Origin: Micrococcaceae bacterium Sec5.7
Lineage (GTDB): Bacteria > Actinomycetota > Actinomycetes > Actinomycetales > Micrococcaceae
Assembly (NCBI GenBank): GCA_039636785.1
Contig: CP144169.1
Coordinates: 2,046,001-2,110,000, forward strand
Direction: 5' to 3'
DNA length: 64,000 bases
In this document: in pieces, positions 10,003 through 19,700 of the stretch
Layout of the letters: each line of letters opens with the position of its first letter
Numbering within the stretch: position 1 is the stretch's first letter
The notes under the pieces: generated by a model
What the model was told of the DNA's origin: nothing
The model's input: the letters and a program-made list of their open reading frames with translations, nothing else
Databases searched by the model: none
Position numbers and translations under genes: made by a program

Positions 10003-10118
10003 GTGGATCTCCTCTGTGCTGTAACTGGACCCTGGGGTCCGCTCCAGTTGATTGTAATGCGGTTAAAAGAACAGTGGAGCGGACCAAATGGCCCGCTCCA
10101 CCGCTTTAAATCTGGTTA

Positions 10119-10382
10119 TTACTCTGCAGCTGCAGCAGTAACGATGTTGACCACGCGGCGGCCACGGCGGGTGCCGAACTGGACCGCGCCTGCTGCAAGT
10201 GCGAACAGGGTGTCGTCTCCGCCACGTCCAACGCCGGCGCCCGGGTGGAAGTGGGTGCCACGCTGGCGGACGATGATCTCGCCTGCGGAAACCACCTGCC
10301 CACCGAAACGCTTGACGCCGAGGTACTGGGCGTTGGAGTCACGACCGTTGCGAGTGGAACTCGCGCCTTTTTTATGTGCCAT
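10119..10382 (-). CDS. rpmA: 50S ribosomal protein L27
   Basis: An 87-residue L27, whose flexible N-terminus reaches the peptidyl-transferase centre. The protein opens [20 protein letters not shown], the uncleaved form found in most bacteria, followed by [20 protein letters not shown]. It sits 60 bp downstream of rplU and about 115 bp upstream of obgE, the standard order. Confidence 0.98.
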   Translation of the reverse strand: MAHKKGASSTRNGRDSNAQYLGVKRFGGQVVSAGEIIVRQRGTHFHPGAGVGRGGDDTLFALAAGAVQFGTRRGRRVVNIVTAAAAE

Positions 10383-10441
10383 TTGAAATGCCTGCCTTTA
10401 AATTCTGGGGAATCAGCTGAAAACCGAACAGTAACCAGTGG

Positions 10442-10750
10442 TTACTTGATACCGGTGATCTTGACCTTGGTCAGTTCCTGACGGTGACCCTGGCGCTTCT
10501 TGTAACCGGTCTTGTTCTTGAACTTCTGGATGACGATCTTCGGACCACGAAGGTCCTGAAGGATCTCAGCCGTAACAGTTACCTTGGCCAGGTCCGCAGC
10601 GGCGGAGATGACTTTGTCACCGTCTACCAGGAGCAGGGCGGGCAGCTCAAAGGTGCTGCCGGCTCCACCGGGGACGCGGTTAAGGGTAACGAAGTCTCCA
10701 ACGGAAACCTTCTCTTGGCGGCCGCCTGCGCGGACAATCGCGTACACCAC
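10442..10750 (-). CDS. rplU: 50S ribosomal protein L21
   Basis: A 102-residue L21 ([18 protein letters not shown] at the start, [20 protein letters not shown] at the end). I chose the GTG at 10750 (GTG-GTG-TAC) rather than the GTG at 10762. The Shine-Dalgarno-like GAGAAG then lies at a normal distance and the protein starts exactly as the family does. It is the first gene of the rplU-rpmA-obgE-proB-proA run. Confidence 0.95.
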   Translation of the reverse strand: MVYAIVRAGGRQEKVSVGDFVTLNRVPGGAGSTFELPALLLVDGDKVISAAADLAKVTVTAEILQDLRGPKIVIQKFKNKTGYKKRQGHRQELTKVKITGIK

Positions 10751-10931
10751 TTGGGAACTCACTTCTCTCGACGTTTATTACTAGATTTGCGTGCGGAACC
10801 TGGGTCCAATTGTTTGGCCTGGCTCACGCTGTGCCTCAACGCCGTGGATTACCCGGGGGAACCCGTGAGCTATCCCATGAACAATTTCAAAGAGGTATAA
10901 CCCAAGTGTTGGCGTAAGCACCGAAGATCTA

Positions 10932-10961
10932 GAATACGCTAATTTTACCTTCGGCCGCAAA
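10932..10961 (-). promoter_or_regulatory. candidate promoter for the rplU operon, within a 318-bp leader region
   Basis: On the minus strand TTGCGG (10961-10956) is followed after 18 bp by TATTCT (10937-10932), a sigma70-like pair about 180 bp upstream of rplU. The interval 10751-11068 otherwise holds no convincing gene. The long leader could carry L21 autoregulation, but I see no defined structure. Confidence 0.4.
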
Positions 10962-11068
10962 TGAGGCTGGTTCCGGCGGGTTGTCCGTGATATGCACCAC
11001 AAGGGTTTACTGCACTGACTTCCGGAACCGTGCCTGTCTATCCTACCGGCTCCGGGCGCTGCTTGGGT

Positions 11069-12667
11069 TCAGGCGTAATGGCGCGGCGCGTCGAAGAAGT
11101 CCACTTCGAAGCCGCATGACTGCCGGAACGCCAGAGTCATTGCGGCACGCTCGGCCTCCGATCCCGCCCGCCCCGCCGCATCGGCGATGCTGATGGCCTG
11201 CCGGGTCGCCTCGGCAAAGCCCTCGTCCGCGTAGGTGCGCAGCCACTCTGAGTACGGGTGGCCTGCCGGTGCCCCCGACGCAAGGAACTCCGCATGCAGG
11301 GTTTCACCCACTTCCGCATACAGCCAGAAGCACGGGAGGACGGCCGCCACAAGCACTGCGTAGCTGCCGGATGCCGAAGCCGCCAGCAAATGGTCCACAT
11401 AGGACTTGGTCACAGGCCCCAGTGTGGATTCCACCGTGCGCGTGCTGAGCCAGCTGCGGTGGAGCTCGGATTCCACCTCAAGGCACTGCTGGGCGGAGCG
11501 GGCCCAGAAAAGCTGCTCGGCTTCACTAGGTGCCAGGGCGCTCGCCCGTGCCAGCACCCGCGAGTAGCCGTTGAGGTAGATGGCATCCTGGGCAAGGTAA
11601 TAGGCGAAATGCTTTTCGGCCAACGTGCCGGCAGCAAGGTGGCGGATGAATTCAAGACGGTAGATGGCCTCCAGGTCCGCAGAGGCCGCTGCGCGGAGGA
11701 GTTCCGCGAAACCGCCTTCCCTCAGGAGGCGTGGCACTCCGGTCCGGGCGAGGGGAGTCATATGGAAGTGATGGATCGGTCCGTTGCCGGCGCCCACCTC
11801 CAGCTCCCCTGATGTTCTCAGGGCCCCTTCCAGCCAGGGCTTCACCGCACGCAGTGACGCCTCCCAGTCCCCCAGCCTGGCCTGGGCGGTGGCCATGGCT
11901 GACGACAGCGAGCATCCGGTTCCGTGGCTGTTGCGGGTGGGAACCCGCTCGCCTGGCACCACCACCACTTCCTGCGACAGCAGCCCCGCGGTGTTGACGA
12001 GCGCGTCCGGGCAGTCGCCGGCGTCGAGATGTCCCCCTTTGACCAGCACCGTGGCACCGGTTTCGGCTGCCAGCCGCGTGCCTTGTTCGAGCGCCTCCGG
12101 CCAGCTGACCGCCTGGCCCACTCCAAGCAGCATGGCGAGTTCAGCAAGGTTGGGGGTGATCAGATCAGCCAGCGGCAGCAGCGCCCGCAGGGCAGCTTCA
12201 GCGGTCTCATGCAGGAGCCGGTCACCGCTCGTGGCCACCATTACAGGATCCAGAACCACGACGGCGGGACGCACTTTCTCCAGCCAGCTCCGGACGGCGG
12301 CAATCACCTGGGCATCCCCGAGCATGCCGATTTTGACGGCGTCCACGCTGATGTCGTCGCTGATGGCGTCCAGCTGCTGGGTCAGAAATGCGGCCGGCGG
12401 CACATGGACGGCGCGGACCCCCTGGGTATTCTGCGCCGTGAGCGCCGTGATGGCTGCCATTCCGTAGCCGCCGTTGGCCGCAATGCTTTTGAGGTCCGCC
12501 TGGATCCCTGCTCCGCCGGACGGGTCCGAGCCCGCAATGGTCAGGACCCGCGGCACATCGCGGAGTACCCGGACTCCGGCAGGGCTGGTTGCCGGAGTTG
12601 CCTCAGGATTTAGCTCAGGAGCCAGCTCGGCGGCTGGCAGAAACGTTGTGGAGGACAAAGGAGACAT
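11069..12667 (-). CDS. thiD: ThiD-TenA fusion: HMP/HMP-phosphate kinase with C-terminal aminopyrimidine hydrolase/thiaminase II
   Basis: A 532-residue two-domain enzyme of thiamine synthesis and salvage. The ThiD half (about 40-300) shows [46 protein letters not shown] and the anion-hole cysteine region [14 protein letters not shown]. It phosphorylates hydroxymethylpyrimidine twice. The TenA half (about 310-532) shows [30 protein letters not shown] helices and [11 protein letters not shown], and would release HMP from degraded thiamine. Joining the two puts salvage and phosphorylation in one chain. The ATG at 12667 lies directly at the end of a TPP riboswitch. The first 35 residues are low-complexity, so a downstream start is possible. 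Confidence 0.93.
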   Translation of the reverse strand: MSPLSSTTFLPAAELAPELNPEATPATSPAGVRVLRDVPRVLTIAGSDPSGGAGIQADLKSIAANGGYGMAAITALTAQNTQGVRAVHVPPAAFLTQQLDAISDDISVDAVKIGMLGDAQVIAAVRSWLEKVRPAVVVLDPVMVATSGDRLLHETAEAALRALLPLADLITPNLAELAMLLGVGQAVSWPEALEQGTRLAAETGATVLVKGGHLDAGDCPDALVNTAGLLSQEVVVVPGERVPTRNSHGTGCSLSSAMATAQARLGDWEASLRAVKPWLEGALRTSGELEVGAGNGPIHHFHMTPLARTGVPRLLREGGFAELLRAAASADLEAIYRLEFIRHLAAGTLAEKHFAYYLAQDAIYLNGYSRVLARASALAPSEAEQLFWARSAQQCLEVESELHRSWLSTRTVESTLGPVTKSYVDHLLAASASGSYAVLVAAVLPCFWLYAEVGETLHAEFLASGAPAGHPYSEWLRTYADEGFAEATRQAISIADAAGRAGSEAERAAMTLAFRQSCGFEVDFFDAPRHYA

Positions 12668-12745
12668 CCCTTCCCCGGCGCTAACCGGACAGGTTCAACG
12701 GGTGTGGATCTCAGCCGGCCCTGTGCGCGGCACCCCGTGTCAGTC
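12664..12745 (-). promoter_or_regulatory. TPP riboswitch (THI element)
   Basis: The minus strand carries all conserved THI-box parts in order: ACGGGGTGCC, then GGCTGAGA, then ACCCGTTGAACCTG, then the CCGGTTAGCGCCGGGGAAGGGA closing segment. The 3' end GGGAAGGGATG contains both the ribosome-binding purines and the start codon of thiD-tenA, so ligand binding probably hides the translation start rather than causing termination. Thiamine pyrophosphate would repress the gene. Confidence 0.93.
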
Positions 12746-12780
12746 ATCCAGCCTAGCCGTTGTTCGCCAGCTTAAACAGC

Positions 12781-12824
12781 TGATGCCCGCACCGGCGCTG
12801 CAATCAGCGCCGGTCCGGGCATCA
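12781..12824. terminator. strong hairpin after rne
   Basis: Two stacked stems (TGATGCCCG/CGGGCATCA and CCGGCGCTG/CAGCGCCGG) separated by a 2-nt bulge on each side, with a 4-nt loop. It sits just downstream of the rne stop and upstream of the TPP riboswitch. There is no long U-tract, so termination efficiency is uncertain. Confidence 0.6.
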
Positions 12825-12838
12825 GCCACACCTCAGTG

Positions 12839-15800
12839 TCAGAGTTCGGATGCAGGAACACCTACGCCAAGAATGATGGGCTCATTGGCCGCAACCTTCT
12901 TGGACGGAGCAGTTCCCTTGGCAGTTCGCCTGGCGGCCGCCGCAGGTGCCTTGGACTCGTGCGAGTGACCTGCGGCCGTCGCATGGACCGTCTCATGCTG
13001 TTCCACGGACGTTTCATTGGCCGCACCCTGGGCGCGGCTGGCGCTCCGGTTGCGGCGCGGCCGGCGGGTTGTGGACTGGACCGCTGTGTGGTCCTCGTAA
13101 CGGTCGGCGTCCGCGCGGCCGGCTGCCAGAGGACGCTCCACGGCAGTTGCGGGACGGCCAGCAGTTGCAGGACGCTCAGTTGCGGCCGCAGGCTCGCCCA
13201 AGTGAGCGAATGCTTCGGCCAGGCGGTCCAGCGTGAGTGCCGCCGCCTGCGGGTTGTCCCCTGCATATTCGACGAACGGAAGCACCACCTGCTCGCCACC
13301 AAACGTCAGCACGGCAGCAGGACGGCCGGCGGAAGCAGATTCCAGAGGTTCCACCGCCACCCGCTCGGTGGCGGCTGCCGCTGCGTGGGCGTCGTCGTCA
13401 TGCAGATGCGCAGCGTGTGCCGCGGCTGCAATGTTGGCCAGCGCCGCGCGTGTGGCCTCTGCCTTGGCATGGCGTTCTGCGTCTGTGGGCTCCGGGTGGG
13501 CCGGGTGCTCCTGGATAGGCGCTGCCTGGGCAACATCGGCAGAAGCCTGCCCGCCCTTGCCCCGACGGCGCTTCCGGTCCGTACGGCCAGCTGGCTGGCT
13601 GTCGGCCCGGTTGCTGTCGCTCCGGTTACTGTCGCTCCGGTTGCTGTCGGCCCGGTTGCTGTCGCTCCGGTAGCTGTCGGCCCGCTGGACGTGGTGTTCG
13701 GCCGCCACAGTGTTGGCGCGGCGGTGCTCCACGGGCTCGTCGTGGGTTACGATTCCGCGACCGGCACAGGTCTCACACTGCTCGCCGAAGACCTCGAGCA
13801 GTCCGGTGCCCATGCGCTTGCGGGTCATCTGGACGAGACCAAGCGAAGTGACTTCGGCAACCTGGTGCTTGGTCCGGTCCCGGCCCAGGCACTCCACCAT
13901 GCGGCGCAGCACCAGGTCGCGGTTGGACTCCAGCACCATGTCGATGAAGTCGATGACGATGATTCCGCCGATATCGCGCAGCCTCAGCTGGCGCACGACT
14001 TCCTCGGCGGCTTCGAGGTTGTTCTTGGTCACGGTTTCTTCGAGGTTGCCGCCGCTGCCGGTGAACTTGCCGGTGTTGACGTCAACCACTGTCATGGCCT
14101 CCGTGCGGTCAATGACCAGTGAACCGCCGGAGGGCAGGAACACCTTCCGGTCCAAGGCCTTGTGGATCTGCTCATCAATGCGCCAGGCCGAGAAAATATC
14201 CTGGTCCTTGGTCCACTTTTCCAGCCGGCCAACCAGGTCCGGGGCCACATAGGTGACGTAGGCCTCGATGGTGTCCCAGGCCTCCTCGCCGGAGACGATC
14301 AGTTTGGAAAAGTCCTCGTTGAAGACGTCGCGGACCACCTTGATGGTGAGGTCCGGTTCGCCGTACAGGAGCTCCGGGGAGAGGACTTTGGTGGAAGTGG
14401 ACTGGCTCTCGATGCCTTCCCACTGTGCGCGGAGACGGTTGATGTCATGTGTCAGCTCTTCCTCGGAGGCACCCTCGGCGGCCGTGCGGACAATAACTCC
14501 CGCATGCTCCGGCAAACGGTCCTTGAGGATCCGCTTGAGACGGTTGCGTTCGACGTCGGGAAGCTTGCGTGAGATGCCGGTCATGGACCCGCCGGGCACG
14601 TACACCAGGTAGCGGCCGGGCAGCGAAATCTGGCTGGTCAGGCGCGCGCCCTTGTGGCCCACCGGATCCTTGGTGACCTGCACCAGGACCGTGTCCCCGG
14701 ACTTCAGCGCGTTCTCGATCCGCCGCTGCTTGCCTTCCAGCGTTGCCGCGTCCCAGTTGACTTCGCCCGCGTACAGGACAGCGTTGCGGCCACGTCCGAT
14801 GTCAACAAAAGCGGCTTCCATGGACGGCAGCACGTTCTGGACCTTGCCCAGGTACACGTTGCCGATCAGGGAGTCCTGCTGGGTCTTGGAGACAAAGTGC
14901 TCCGCCAGAACGCCGTCCTCCATAACGCCGATCTGAATTCTGTCATCGCGCTGACGGACGATCATCTGCCGGTCCACGGACTCGCGCCGGGCAAGGAACT
15001 CGGCTTCAGTGATTACCGTGCGGCGGCGTCCGGTGTCGCGGGATTCGCGGCGGCGCTGCTTCTTGGCCTCAAGGCGGGTGGAGCCCTTGACGCTTGTGAC
15101 GCGGTCGTTGACGGCCGGCTCGCTGACCGCGCGGGGGGCCCGGACGCGGGTCACGGTGTTGGGCGGATCGTCATCCCCGCCTCCGGTAAGTTCAAGATCC
15201 TGGTCGCCACGGCGGCGGCGACGGCGACGCCGGGAAGTTACGCCGTCCCCTGCCTCACCGGGGGAATCCTCGGCGTCGTCCGCGGCACTTTCATCAGAGG
15301 CTTCGGTATTGGTATCGGCGTCGAGCCCGCGGTCAGTAGTGCGGCTGCGGCCGCGGCGTCCACGGCCGCGGCGCCGGCGGGTGCCATCGGCGTCGTCGGG
15401 CTCGCCGTCGTCGGTGTTTTCGGCGTTCTCGGTTTCCTCCACAACAGCGGGAGTGGCGGGGATGGCGGCCACGGGTCGGGCCACTGTGCTCAAATCCGGT
15501 GCCTGGAACAGTACTGAGGCGGCCGAAGCCGGTTCCATAAAAAGCGATCCGAACGGGCTCAACGTTTCGGCGGGAGTCTCCCCGGCTGATTCAGGCGCTT
15601 CGGTGCCGGCTCCCCCTGCTGCGGACTCAGCCACTGCAGCCTCAACTGCCGGAGCGTCGGCAACTCCCTCCGGAGTTTCCTCGGGAGCCACCTCGACAGC
15701 CTTCGCCTTGGCAACGCGACGACGGCGGACGGGCTTGGTGGGTGCCTCAGGGGCATCGGCTTCTGCATCAGCGGGTGCACCGGCAGCTGCCGGTGCTTCG

Positions 15801-16159
15801 TCGGCGGCAGCCTCAGCAGCGGGCTTGGAGGCAGCAGCTTCGGAAGCTGCGGGCTCGGCACCAGCAGCAGTGTCTTCAGCAAAAACCGGCAGCGGCTCAG
15901 CGGTGTCGGTCCTTTTCCGCGACCGGCTACGGCGGACCGGGGCTTTGGCTTCCGGTGCTGTTTCGTCAGATGCCGGAACGGCTTCGACTGAACCGGGAGC
16001 CTCCGTCATGGCGGGGGCAGCTGCCTCGCTGGCGTCGGCCTCTGCCGCTTTGGCCTTGGGCACCGCCTTGCGCCGGGTCCGGGTGGTCTTTTTCGGAGCT
16101 TCGGGAGTTTCCGCAGCCGTTGCTTCTTCGTTAACGGTTACAATCTGGTCATTATCCAT
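12839..16159 (-). CDS. rne: ribonuclease E/G family endoribonuclease
   Basis: A 1106-residue RNase E/G. The first ~390 residues are disordered, Ala/Glu/Pro-rich, with Arg-rich patches ([13 protein letters not shown]). The S1 domain follows at about 415-500 ([20 protein letters not shown]). The catalytic DNase-I-like core holds the Mg-binding aspartates in [10 protein letters not shown] and IVIDFIDM. The zinc-link CETCAGRG sits near 795. A second long disordered tail contains SDSNR repeats and ends with [17 protein letters not shown] at 16159 has GGAG 11 nt upstream. The catalytic domain in the middle between two disordered arms is the actinobacterial architecture. Confidence 0.96.
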   Translation of the reverse strand: MDNDQIVTVNEEATAAETPEAPKKTTRTRRKAVPKAKAAEADASEAAAPAMTEAPGSVEAVPASDETAPEAKAPVRRSRSRKRTDTAEPLPVFAEDTAAGAEPAASEAAASKPAAEAAADEAPAAAGAPADAEADAPEAPTKPVRRRRVAKAKAVEVAPEETPEGVADAPAVEAAVAESAAGGAGTEAPESAGETPAETLSPFGSLFMEPASAASVLFQAPDLSTVARPVAAIPATPAVVEETENAENTDDGEPDDADGTRRRRGRGRRGRSRTTDRGLDADTNTEASDESAADDAEDSPGEAGDGVTSRRRRRRRRGDQDLELTGGGDDDPPNTVTRVRAPRAVSEPAVNDRVTSVKGSTRLEAKKQRRRESRDTGRRRTVITEAEFLARRESVDRQMIVRQRDDRIQIGVMEDGVLAEHFVSKTQQDSLIGNVYLGKVQNVLPSMEAAFVDIGRGRNAVLYAGEVNWDAATLEGKQRRIENALKSGDTVLVQVTKDPVGHKGARLTSQISLPGRYLVYVPGGSMTGISRKLPDVERNRLKRILKDRLPEHAGVIVRTAAEGASEEELTHDINRLRAQWEGIESQSTSTKVLSPELLYGEPDLTIKVVRDVFNEDFSKLIVSGEEAWDTIEAYVTYVAPDLVGRLEKWTKDQDIFSAWRIDEQIHKALDRKVFLPSGGSLVIDRTEAMTVVDVNTGKFTGSGGNLEETVTKNNLEAAEEVVRQLRLRDIGGIIVIDFIDMVLESNRDLVLRRMVECLGRDRTKHQVAEVTSLGLVQMTRKRMGTGLLEVFGEQCETCAGRGIVTHDEPVEHRRANTVAAEHHVQRADSYRSDSNRADSNRSDSNRSDSNRADSQPAGRTDRKRRRGKGGQASADVAQAAPIQEHPAHPEPTDAERHAKAEATRAALANIAAAAHAAHLHDDDAHAAAAATERVAVEPLESASAGRPAAVLTFGGEQVVLPFVEYAGDNPQAAALTLDRLAEAFAHLGEPAAATERPATAGRPATAVERPLAAGRADADRYEDHTAVQSTTRRPRRNRSASRAQGAANETSVEQHETVHATAAGHSHESKAPAAAARRTAKGTAPSKKVAANEPIILGVGVPASEL
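13601..13690 (-). repeat. 15-bp tandem repeats inside rne
   Basis: About six 15-bp units of the form GTCG(GC/CT)CCGGTTGCT on the plus strand, encoding Arg-(Ala/Ser)-Asp-Ser-Asn pentapeptides in the C-terminal disordered arm of RNase E. Units differ at a few positions, so the array is not brand new but could still change in copy number. Confidence 0.9.
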
Positions 16160-16622
16160 ATGTGGCAACACTCCTGCCCCCGACGTACCGCCACATCCGG
16201 CACCCATTGGGGCATATATTGTCAAAACCCGCAGGCGTTGACAGAAGTCAATTGAATACCCTCAGGTTCGCACCGGCAGTGGGGTGCGGCAGCCCGTGAG
16301 AGCCGGCAACTGTGTCCTGAAACCCGTTGTTCTACACGCCACAACCAGGTGCCGTCCAATGGCATTGCGGGATAGCCGGGATCGATTGATCCGGAGCGTG
16401 CCCTGCTCATCATTGGCGGTCTTGGGAACTAGCCACCGGACCGAAGAGCGAATGTGGATCGTCCTCCAGCCACCTCCATTCTCTCACACGACCGCCCAAA
16501 GAAGCGGTAGGCAGGGGCCAGCGGCGTGCAAAAGCGCTGCGCCGCCAAAGCCGGTCCCCTTCTCCCAGCGTCCGGCGCTACAATCGGGGCCAGGAGTACC
16601 CGAGACAAAGGACGCCAGAACC
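16160..16622. other. divergent intergenic region between rne and the VKOR gene
   Basis: 463 bp without a convincing gene; it must hold the rne leader and the VKOR promoter. A good -10 for the plus-strand gene is TACAAT at 16579-16584, about 40 bp before the ATG at 16623; no strong -35 is seen. The rne side is a long untranslated leader, which in other bacteria serves autoregulation of RNase E; no specific structure could be defined here. Confidence 0.5.
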
Positions 16623-17306
16623 ATGCCCAGCATCTCCCCCGCCACCGGCGCGGAATCAGCCAAAGCAGCTGTGAATGAGTCCGGACCTCTGCAGGCCGTT
16701 TCCGGATCCGCCGGGCCAGCCATGGCACGCAACCGGCCCTTCGGCTGGCTTCTGGTCGTCGCCGGAGTAATTGGCTGGCTGGCCTCCGGATCCCTGGTGC
16801 TCGAGAAGCTTGAAGTCCTCAAGGATCCGAACCACGCCACCATCTGCGACGTCAATCCGTGGATATCCTGTGGCCAGGTAATGCAGACGTGGCAGAGTTC
16901 CGTCTTTGGTTTCCCCAACATGTTCATCGGCATCGTGGCTTTTGCCGTGATTATCACCACCGGCATGGGTCTCTTGGCAGGAGCAACCTTTGCCCGCTGG
17001 TACTGGCTGGGGCTTCAGGCGGGAGTGACACTCGGCTTCGCCTTCGTGGTGTGGCTGTGGTCCCAGGCCCTGTATGAGATCCACATTCTGTGCCCTTTCT
17101 GCATGATTGTCTGGGCTGCCATGATTCCTCTCTTCGTCTGGGTCACTGTCCGCAACGTCACGCAGGGGGTCCTCCCCGTCCCGGCCCCCGCAGCGCGGAT
17201 CCTGGGTGATTCCGGCTGGATCATCACTGCGCTGCTCTACGTGGCTGTGATCGCCACCATTTTCTTCGCGTTCATCCAGGTGTTCGTCGGCACGTCCGGC
17301 TTCTGA
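16623..17306 (+). CDS. vitamin K epoxide reductase (VKOR) family membrane protein
   Basis: A 227-residue integral membrane protein that in actinobacteria reoxidises a periplasmic DsbA using menaquinone. After a 35-residue cytoplasmic tail come four to five hydrophobic helices. The loop cysteine pair is in ATICDVNPWISCGQ (about residues 76-86) and the active-site CPFC in the fourth helix region (HILCPFCMIVW). ATG at 16623 has AAAGGA about 10 nt upstream; the longer frame upstream is not used. No thioredoxin-like domain is fused. The partner disulfide oxidase is not next to it. Confidence 0.93.
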   Translation: MPSISPATGAESAKAAVNESGPLQAVSGSAGPAMARNRPFGWLLVVAGVIGWLASGSLVLEKLEVLKDPNHATICDVNPWISCGQVMQTWQSSVFGFPNMFIGIVAFAVIITTGMGLLAGATFARWYWLGLQAGVTLGFAFVVWLWSQALYEIHILCPFCMIVWAAMIPLFVWVTVRNVTQGVLPVPAPAARILGDSGWIITALLYVAVIATIFFAFIQVFVGTSGF

Positions 17307-17329
17307 CCCGGCTCCGGCAGGTTAAACAA

Positions 17330-17392
17330 CGCCGAGGTGAGACTTGGGGCCCATGTTTTGATCAAACATGGGCCCCAAGTCTCACCTCGGCG
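17330..17392. repeat. 29-bp perfect inverted repeat, 5-nt loop
   Basis: The arms at 17330-17358 and 17364-17392 are exact reverse complements (outer end CGCCGAGGTGAGACTTGG). The element lies between the convergent VKOR and ndk genes, where it could terminate both transcripts, but it lacks U-tracts. It is longer and more perfect than the ordinary terminators in this window, and it may be a dispersed palindromic element. Confidence 0.9.
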
Positions 17393-17405
17393 ATTCAGCT
17401 CAGGG

Positions 17406-17819
17406 TTAGAACCAGATGCTGATCTCGCGCTTGGCAGACTCAACAGAGTCCGAGCCGTGGACGAGGTTCTGCTGAACTGCCAGGCCCCAGTCGCGGCCGA
17501 AGTCACCACGGATGGTTCCGGGTGCCGCCGTGGTGGGATCCGTGGTTCCGGCGAGCAGGCGGAAGCCCTCAATAACGCGGTGGCCCTCGAAGATCGCAGC
17601 AACAACCGGTCCGCTGAGCATAAACTCGACCAGCGGCTCGTAGAAGGGTTTGCCCACGTGCTCTTCGTAGTGCTGTTCGAGCAGCTCGCGGCTCGCGTTG
17701 ACCTTCTTGAGTTCGGCCAGGGTGTAACCCTTCGCCTCGATGCGGCTGATGATGGTGCCGCCCAGGTTACGGGCCACGCCGTCGGGCTTGATCAAAACTA
17801 GGGTGCGCTCAATGCTCAC
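17406..17819 (-). CDS. ndk: nucleoside diphosphate kinase
   Basis: A 137-residue Ndk, equalising nucleoside triphosphate pools through a phosphohistidine. The protein begins with [16 protein letters not shown], carries the active-site histidine in [16 protein letters not shown], and has the normal length. The start is GTG at 17819, with GGAG 6-7 nt upstream. It follows folC and the DUF4233 gene on the same strand, with a 72-bp gap. Confidence 0.97.
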   Translation of the reverse strand: MSIERTLVLIKPDGVARNLGGTIISRIEAKGYTLAELKKVNASRELLEQHYEEHVGKPFYEPLVEFMLSGPVVAAIFEGHRVIEGFRLLAGTTDPTTAAPGTIRGDFGRDWGLAVQQNLVHGSDSVESAKREISIWF

Positions 17820-17891
17820 AGCTGCTCCAATGCGGTAGTGGGGGGTCCGGTTAAGTCTACGGGGTCTGGATGGAGGGACAGGGCCGTCGGG

Positions 17892-18332
17892 CTAACGCTG
17901 GCCGTCCGGGTGCGCGGCATCCCATTCGGCCTGTTCGCGCTCACGCCTTGCGGCTTCGGAATCGATTCTGATGCCGGTGCGGATGCCGTACCACCAGGCC
18001 AGGGCAAAGAGTGCGCCCACCAGGAACATCATGGGTTCAACGAAGCCCGTGAGGATCAACACCAGTTGGAGGATCCATCCGAGCGCCACACCCCATGGCC
18101 TGGACAGCACAGCGCAGGCGAGAATCAGCACCACGCTCAGCCCGATACCCACCGAAAGGATAAGCGCAGGAGGGAAGTCGTCCCGCCGGAGTCCGAACAC
18201 CGCCAGTGTTGCGAAGAACGCCACGAAGGACTCCAGCAGAAGCACGGTGGAGGCAAACATCACCTTGGTGGAACGGCGTTTTTTGGGCATGCCCGGGCGC
18301 CATTCACGCTGGGCTCTGGTCAGCTTGGCCAT
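17892..18332 (-). CDS. DUF4233 family membrane protein
   Basis: A 146-residue protein with a basic N-terminus (KKRRSTKVM) and four predicted transmembrane helices between about 25 and 120, followed by an acidic/Arg-rich tail. It fits the actinobacterial DUF4233 family, which is found almost always between folC and ndk, exactly as here. It starts 3 bp after the folC stop, so it is translationally linked to folC. Function is unknown. Confidence 0.85.
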   Translation of the reverse strand: MAKLTRAQREWRPGMPKKRRSTKVMFASTVLLLESFVAFFATLAVFGLRRDDFPPALILSVGIGLSVVLILACAVLSRPWGVALGWILQLVLILTGFVEPMMFLVGALFALAWWYGIRTGIRIDSEAARREREQAEWDAAHPDGQR

Positions 18333-18335
18333 GGC

Positions 18336-19697
18336 TTAGGCCTCCGTTTTCCCGAGCAGGATCCGCGCTTCCGCCACCAGGGTGATGGAGCCGGTCACCA
18401 GCACACCGCCGGCGAGATCCTCATTGGCTTCAGCACGCTCAACGGCCCACTCCAAGGCGTTGTCCAGCTTCTCGGCGATGTGGATGTTGTCTTCGCCGAA
18501 GCCCATTTCCACCGCAAGTTCCGCAAGTTCCGCCGCCGGCACTGCCCGTGGGGAGTTGGACTGCGTGAAACAGTATTCCTCGGCGAGATCACCCAAGGAC
18601 TCCTTGAGCTGGCGGAGGATCTGTTCGGCGTCCTTCTCCTTCAGAACCCCCACCACCACCACTACTTTGCTGAAGCTGAACGCTTCGTGGATGGCCTCGG
18701 CCGATACCCGGATGCCGTCCGGGTTGTGGGCGGCGTCCACGATGATGGTGGGCGCGGTGCGGACCACCTCAAGGCGGCCGGGCGATGTCACGGTGGCAAA
18801 GGCTTCCTGCAGGATCTCGGTGTCGAGTTCCTTTTCGCCGCCGCCGAGGAACGCCTCCAGCGCAGCAACAGCCACCGCTGCGTTCTCGGCCTGGTGCTTG
18901 CCATGCAGCGGCAGCAACAGCTCCGGGTAGCGTCCGGCGATGCCCTGGATGCTGACTACCTGCCCGCCAACGGCAACCTGACGGGATTCGACGCCGAATT
19001 CCACACCTTCGAAGCGGAAAGGCACCCGGACTTCCTTGGCTTTCTCCAGCAGCACCTGCGCTGCATCCACCGGCTGTGCGGCGCTGATCAGGAAACCGCC
19101 CGGCTTGATGATGCCGGACTTTTCATACGCGATGTCCTCCGTGGTGTCACCCAGCAGATCCGTGTGGTCCAGTGAAATCGGGGTAACCACTGCCACCTGG
19201 CCGTCGCCCACGTTGGTGGCATCGGTGATGCCGCCCAGGCCCACCTCGATGACGGCCACATTGACCGGCTGGTCGGCGAACACCGCAAACGCCAGGATGG
19301 TGAGGCACTCGAAGTAGGTCAGCCGGGGCTGGCCCTCAGCCAGCAGCTCCTTGTCCACGATGTCCAGGTACGGGCGGATCTCGTCCCAGATGCGCACAAA
19401 TGTCTCATCCGAAACAGGCGATCCGTCGATGCTTATCCGTTCCGTCACCTTGGACAGGTGCGGGCTGGTGTATCGTCCGGTGCTCAGGCCGTGGGCGCGC
19501 AGACCGGCCTCGATCATGCGGGCAGTGGACGTCTTGCCGTTGGTCCCGGTGATGTGGATGATCGGGTAGGCCTTGTTGGGCTCCCCCAGCACGTCCATGG
19601 CCCGGAACAGTGGGGCAAGCCGCGGTTCCATCTTGTTTTCCGGCGCACGCCCCAGCAGCTCGGCGTAGACGCTCTCCACGGAGAATTCGTCAGTCAT
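18336..19697 (-). CDS. folC: bifunctional folylpolyglutamate synthase / dihydrofolate synthase
   Basis: A 453-residue FolC, joining glutamate to dihydropteroate and folates. Mur-ligase-type signatures are present: ATP loop HITGTNGKTSTARMIEAG, GRYTSPHLSKVTERI, VGLGGITDATNV, and DAAHNPDGIRVSAEAI in the C-terminal domain. Its start lies 3 bp after the ileS stop, continuing the ileS-folC-DUF4233-ndk run. Confidence 0.96.
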   Translation of the reverse strand: MTDEFSVESVYAELLGRAPENKMEPRLAPLFRAMDVLGEPNKAYPIIHITGTNGKTSTARMIEAGLRAHGLSTGRYTSPHLSKVTERISIDGSPVSDETFVRIWDEIRPYLDIVDKELLAEGQPRLTYFECLTILAFAVFADQPVNVAVIEVGLGGITDATNVGDGQVAVVTPISLDHTDLLGDTTEDIAYEKSGIIKPGGFLISAAQPVDAAQVLLEKAKEVRVPFRFEGVEFGVESRQVAVGGQVVSIQGIAGRYPELLLPLHGKHQAENAAVAVAALEAFLGGGEKELDTEILQEAFATVTSPGRLEVVRTAPTIIVDAAHNPDGIRVSAEAIHEAFSFSKVVVVVGVLKEKDAEQILRQLKESLGDLAEEYCFTQSNSPRAVPAAELAELAVEMGFGEDNIHIAEKLDNALEWAVERAEANEDLAGGVLVTGSITLVAEARILLGKTEA

Positions 19698-19700
19698 GTC

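Noticed and set aside
12836..16241. several 280-430-codon plus-strand frames opposite rne
   Set aside because: The RNase E frame has a full domain set; these are low-complexity antisense shadows of its Ala/Glu-rich arms.
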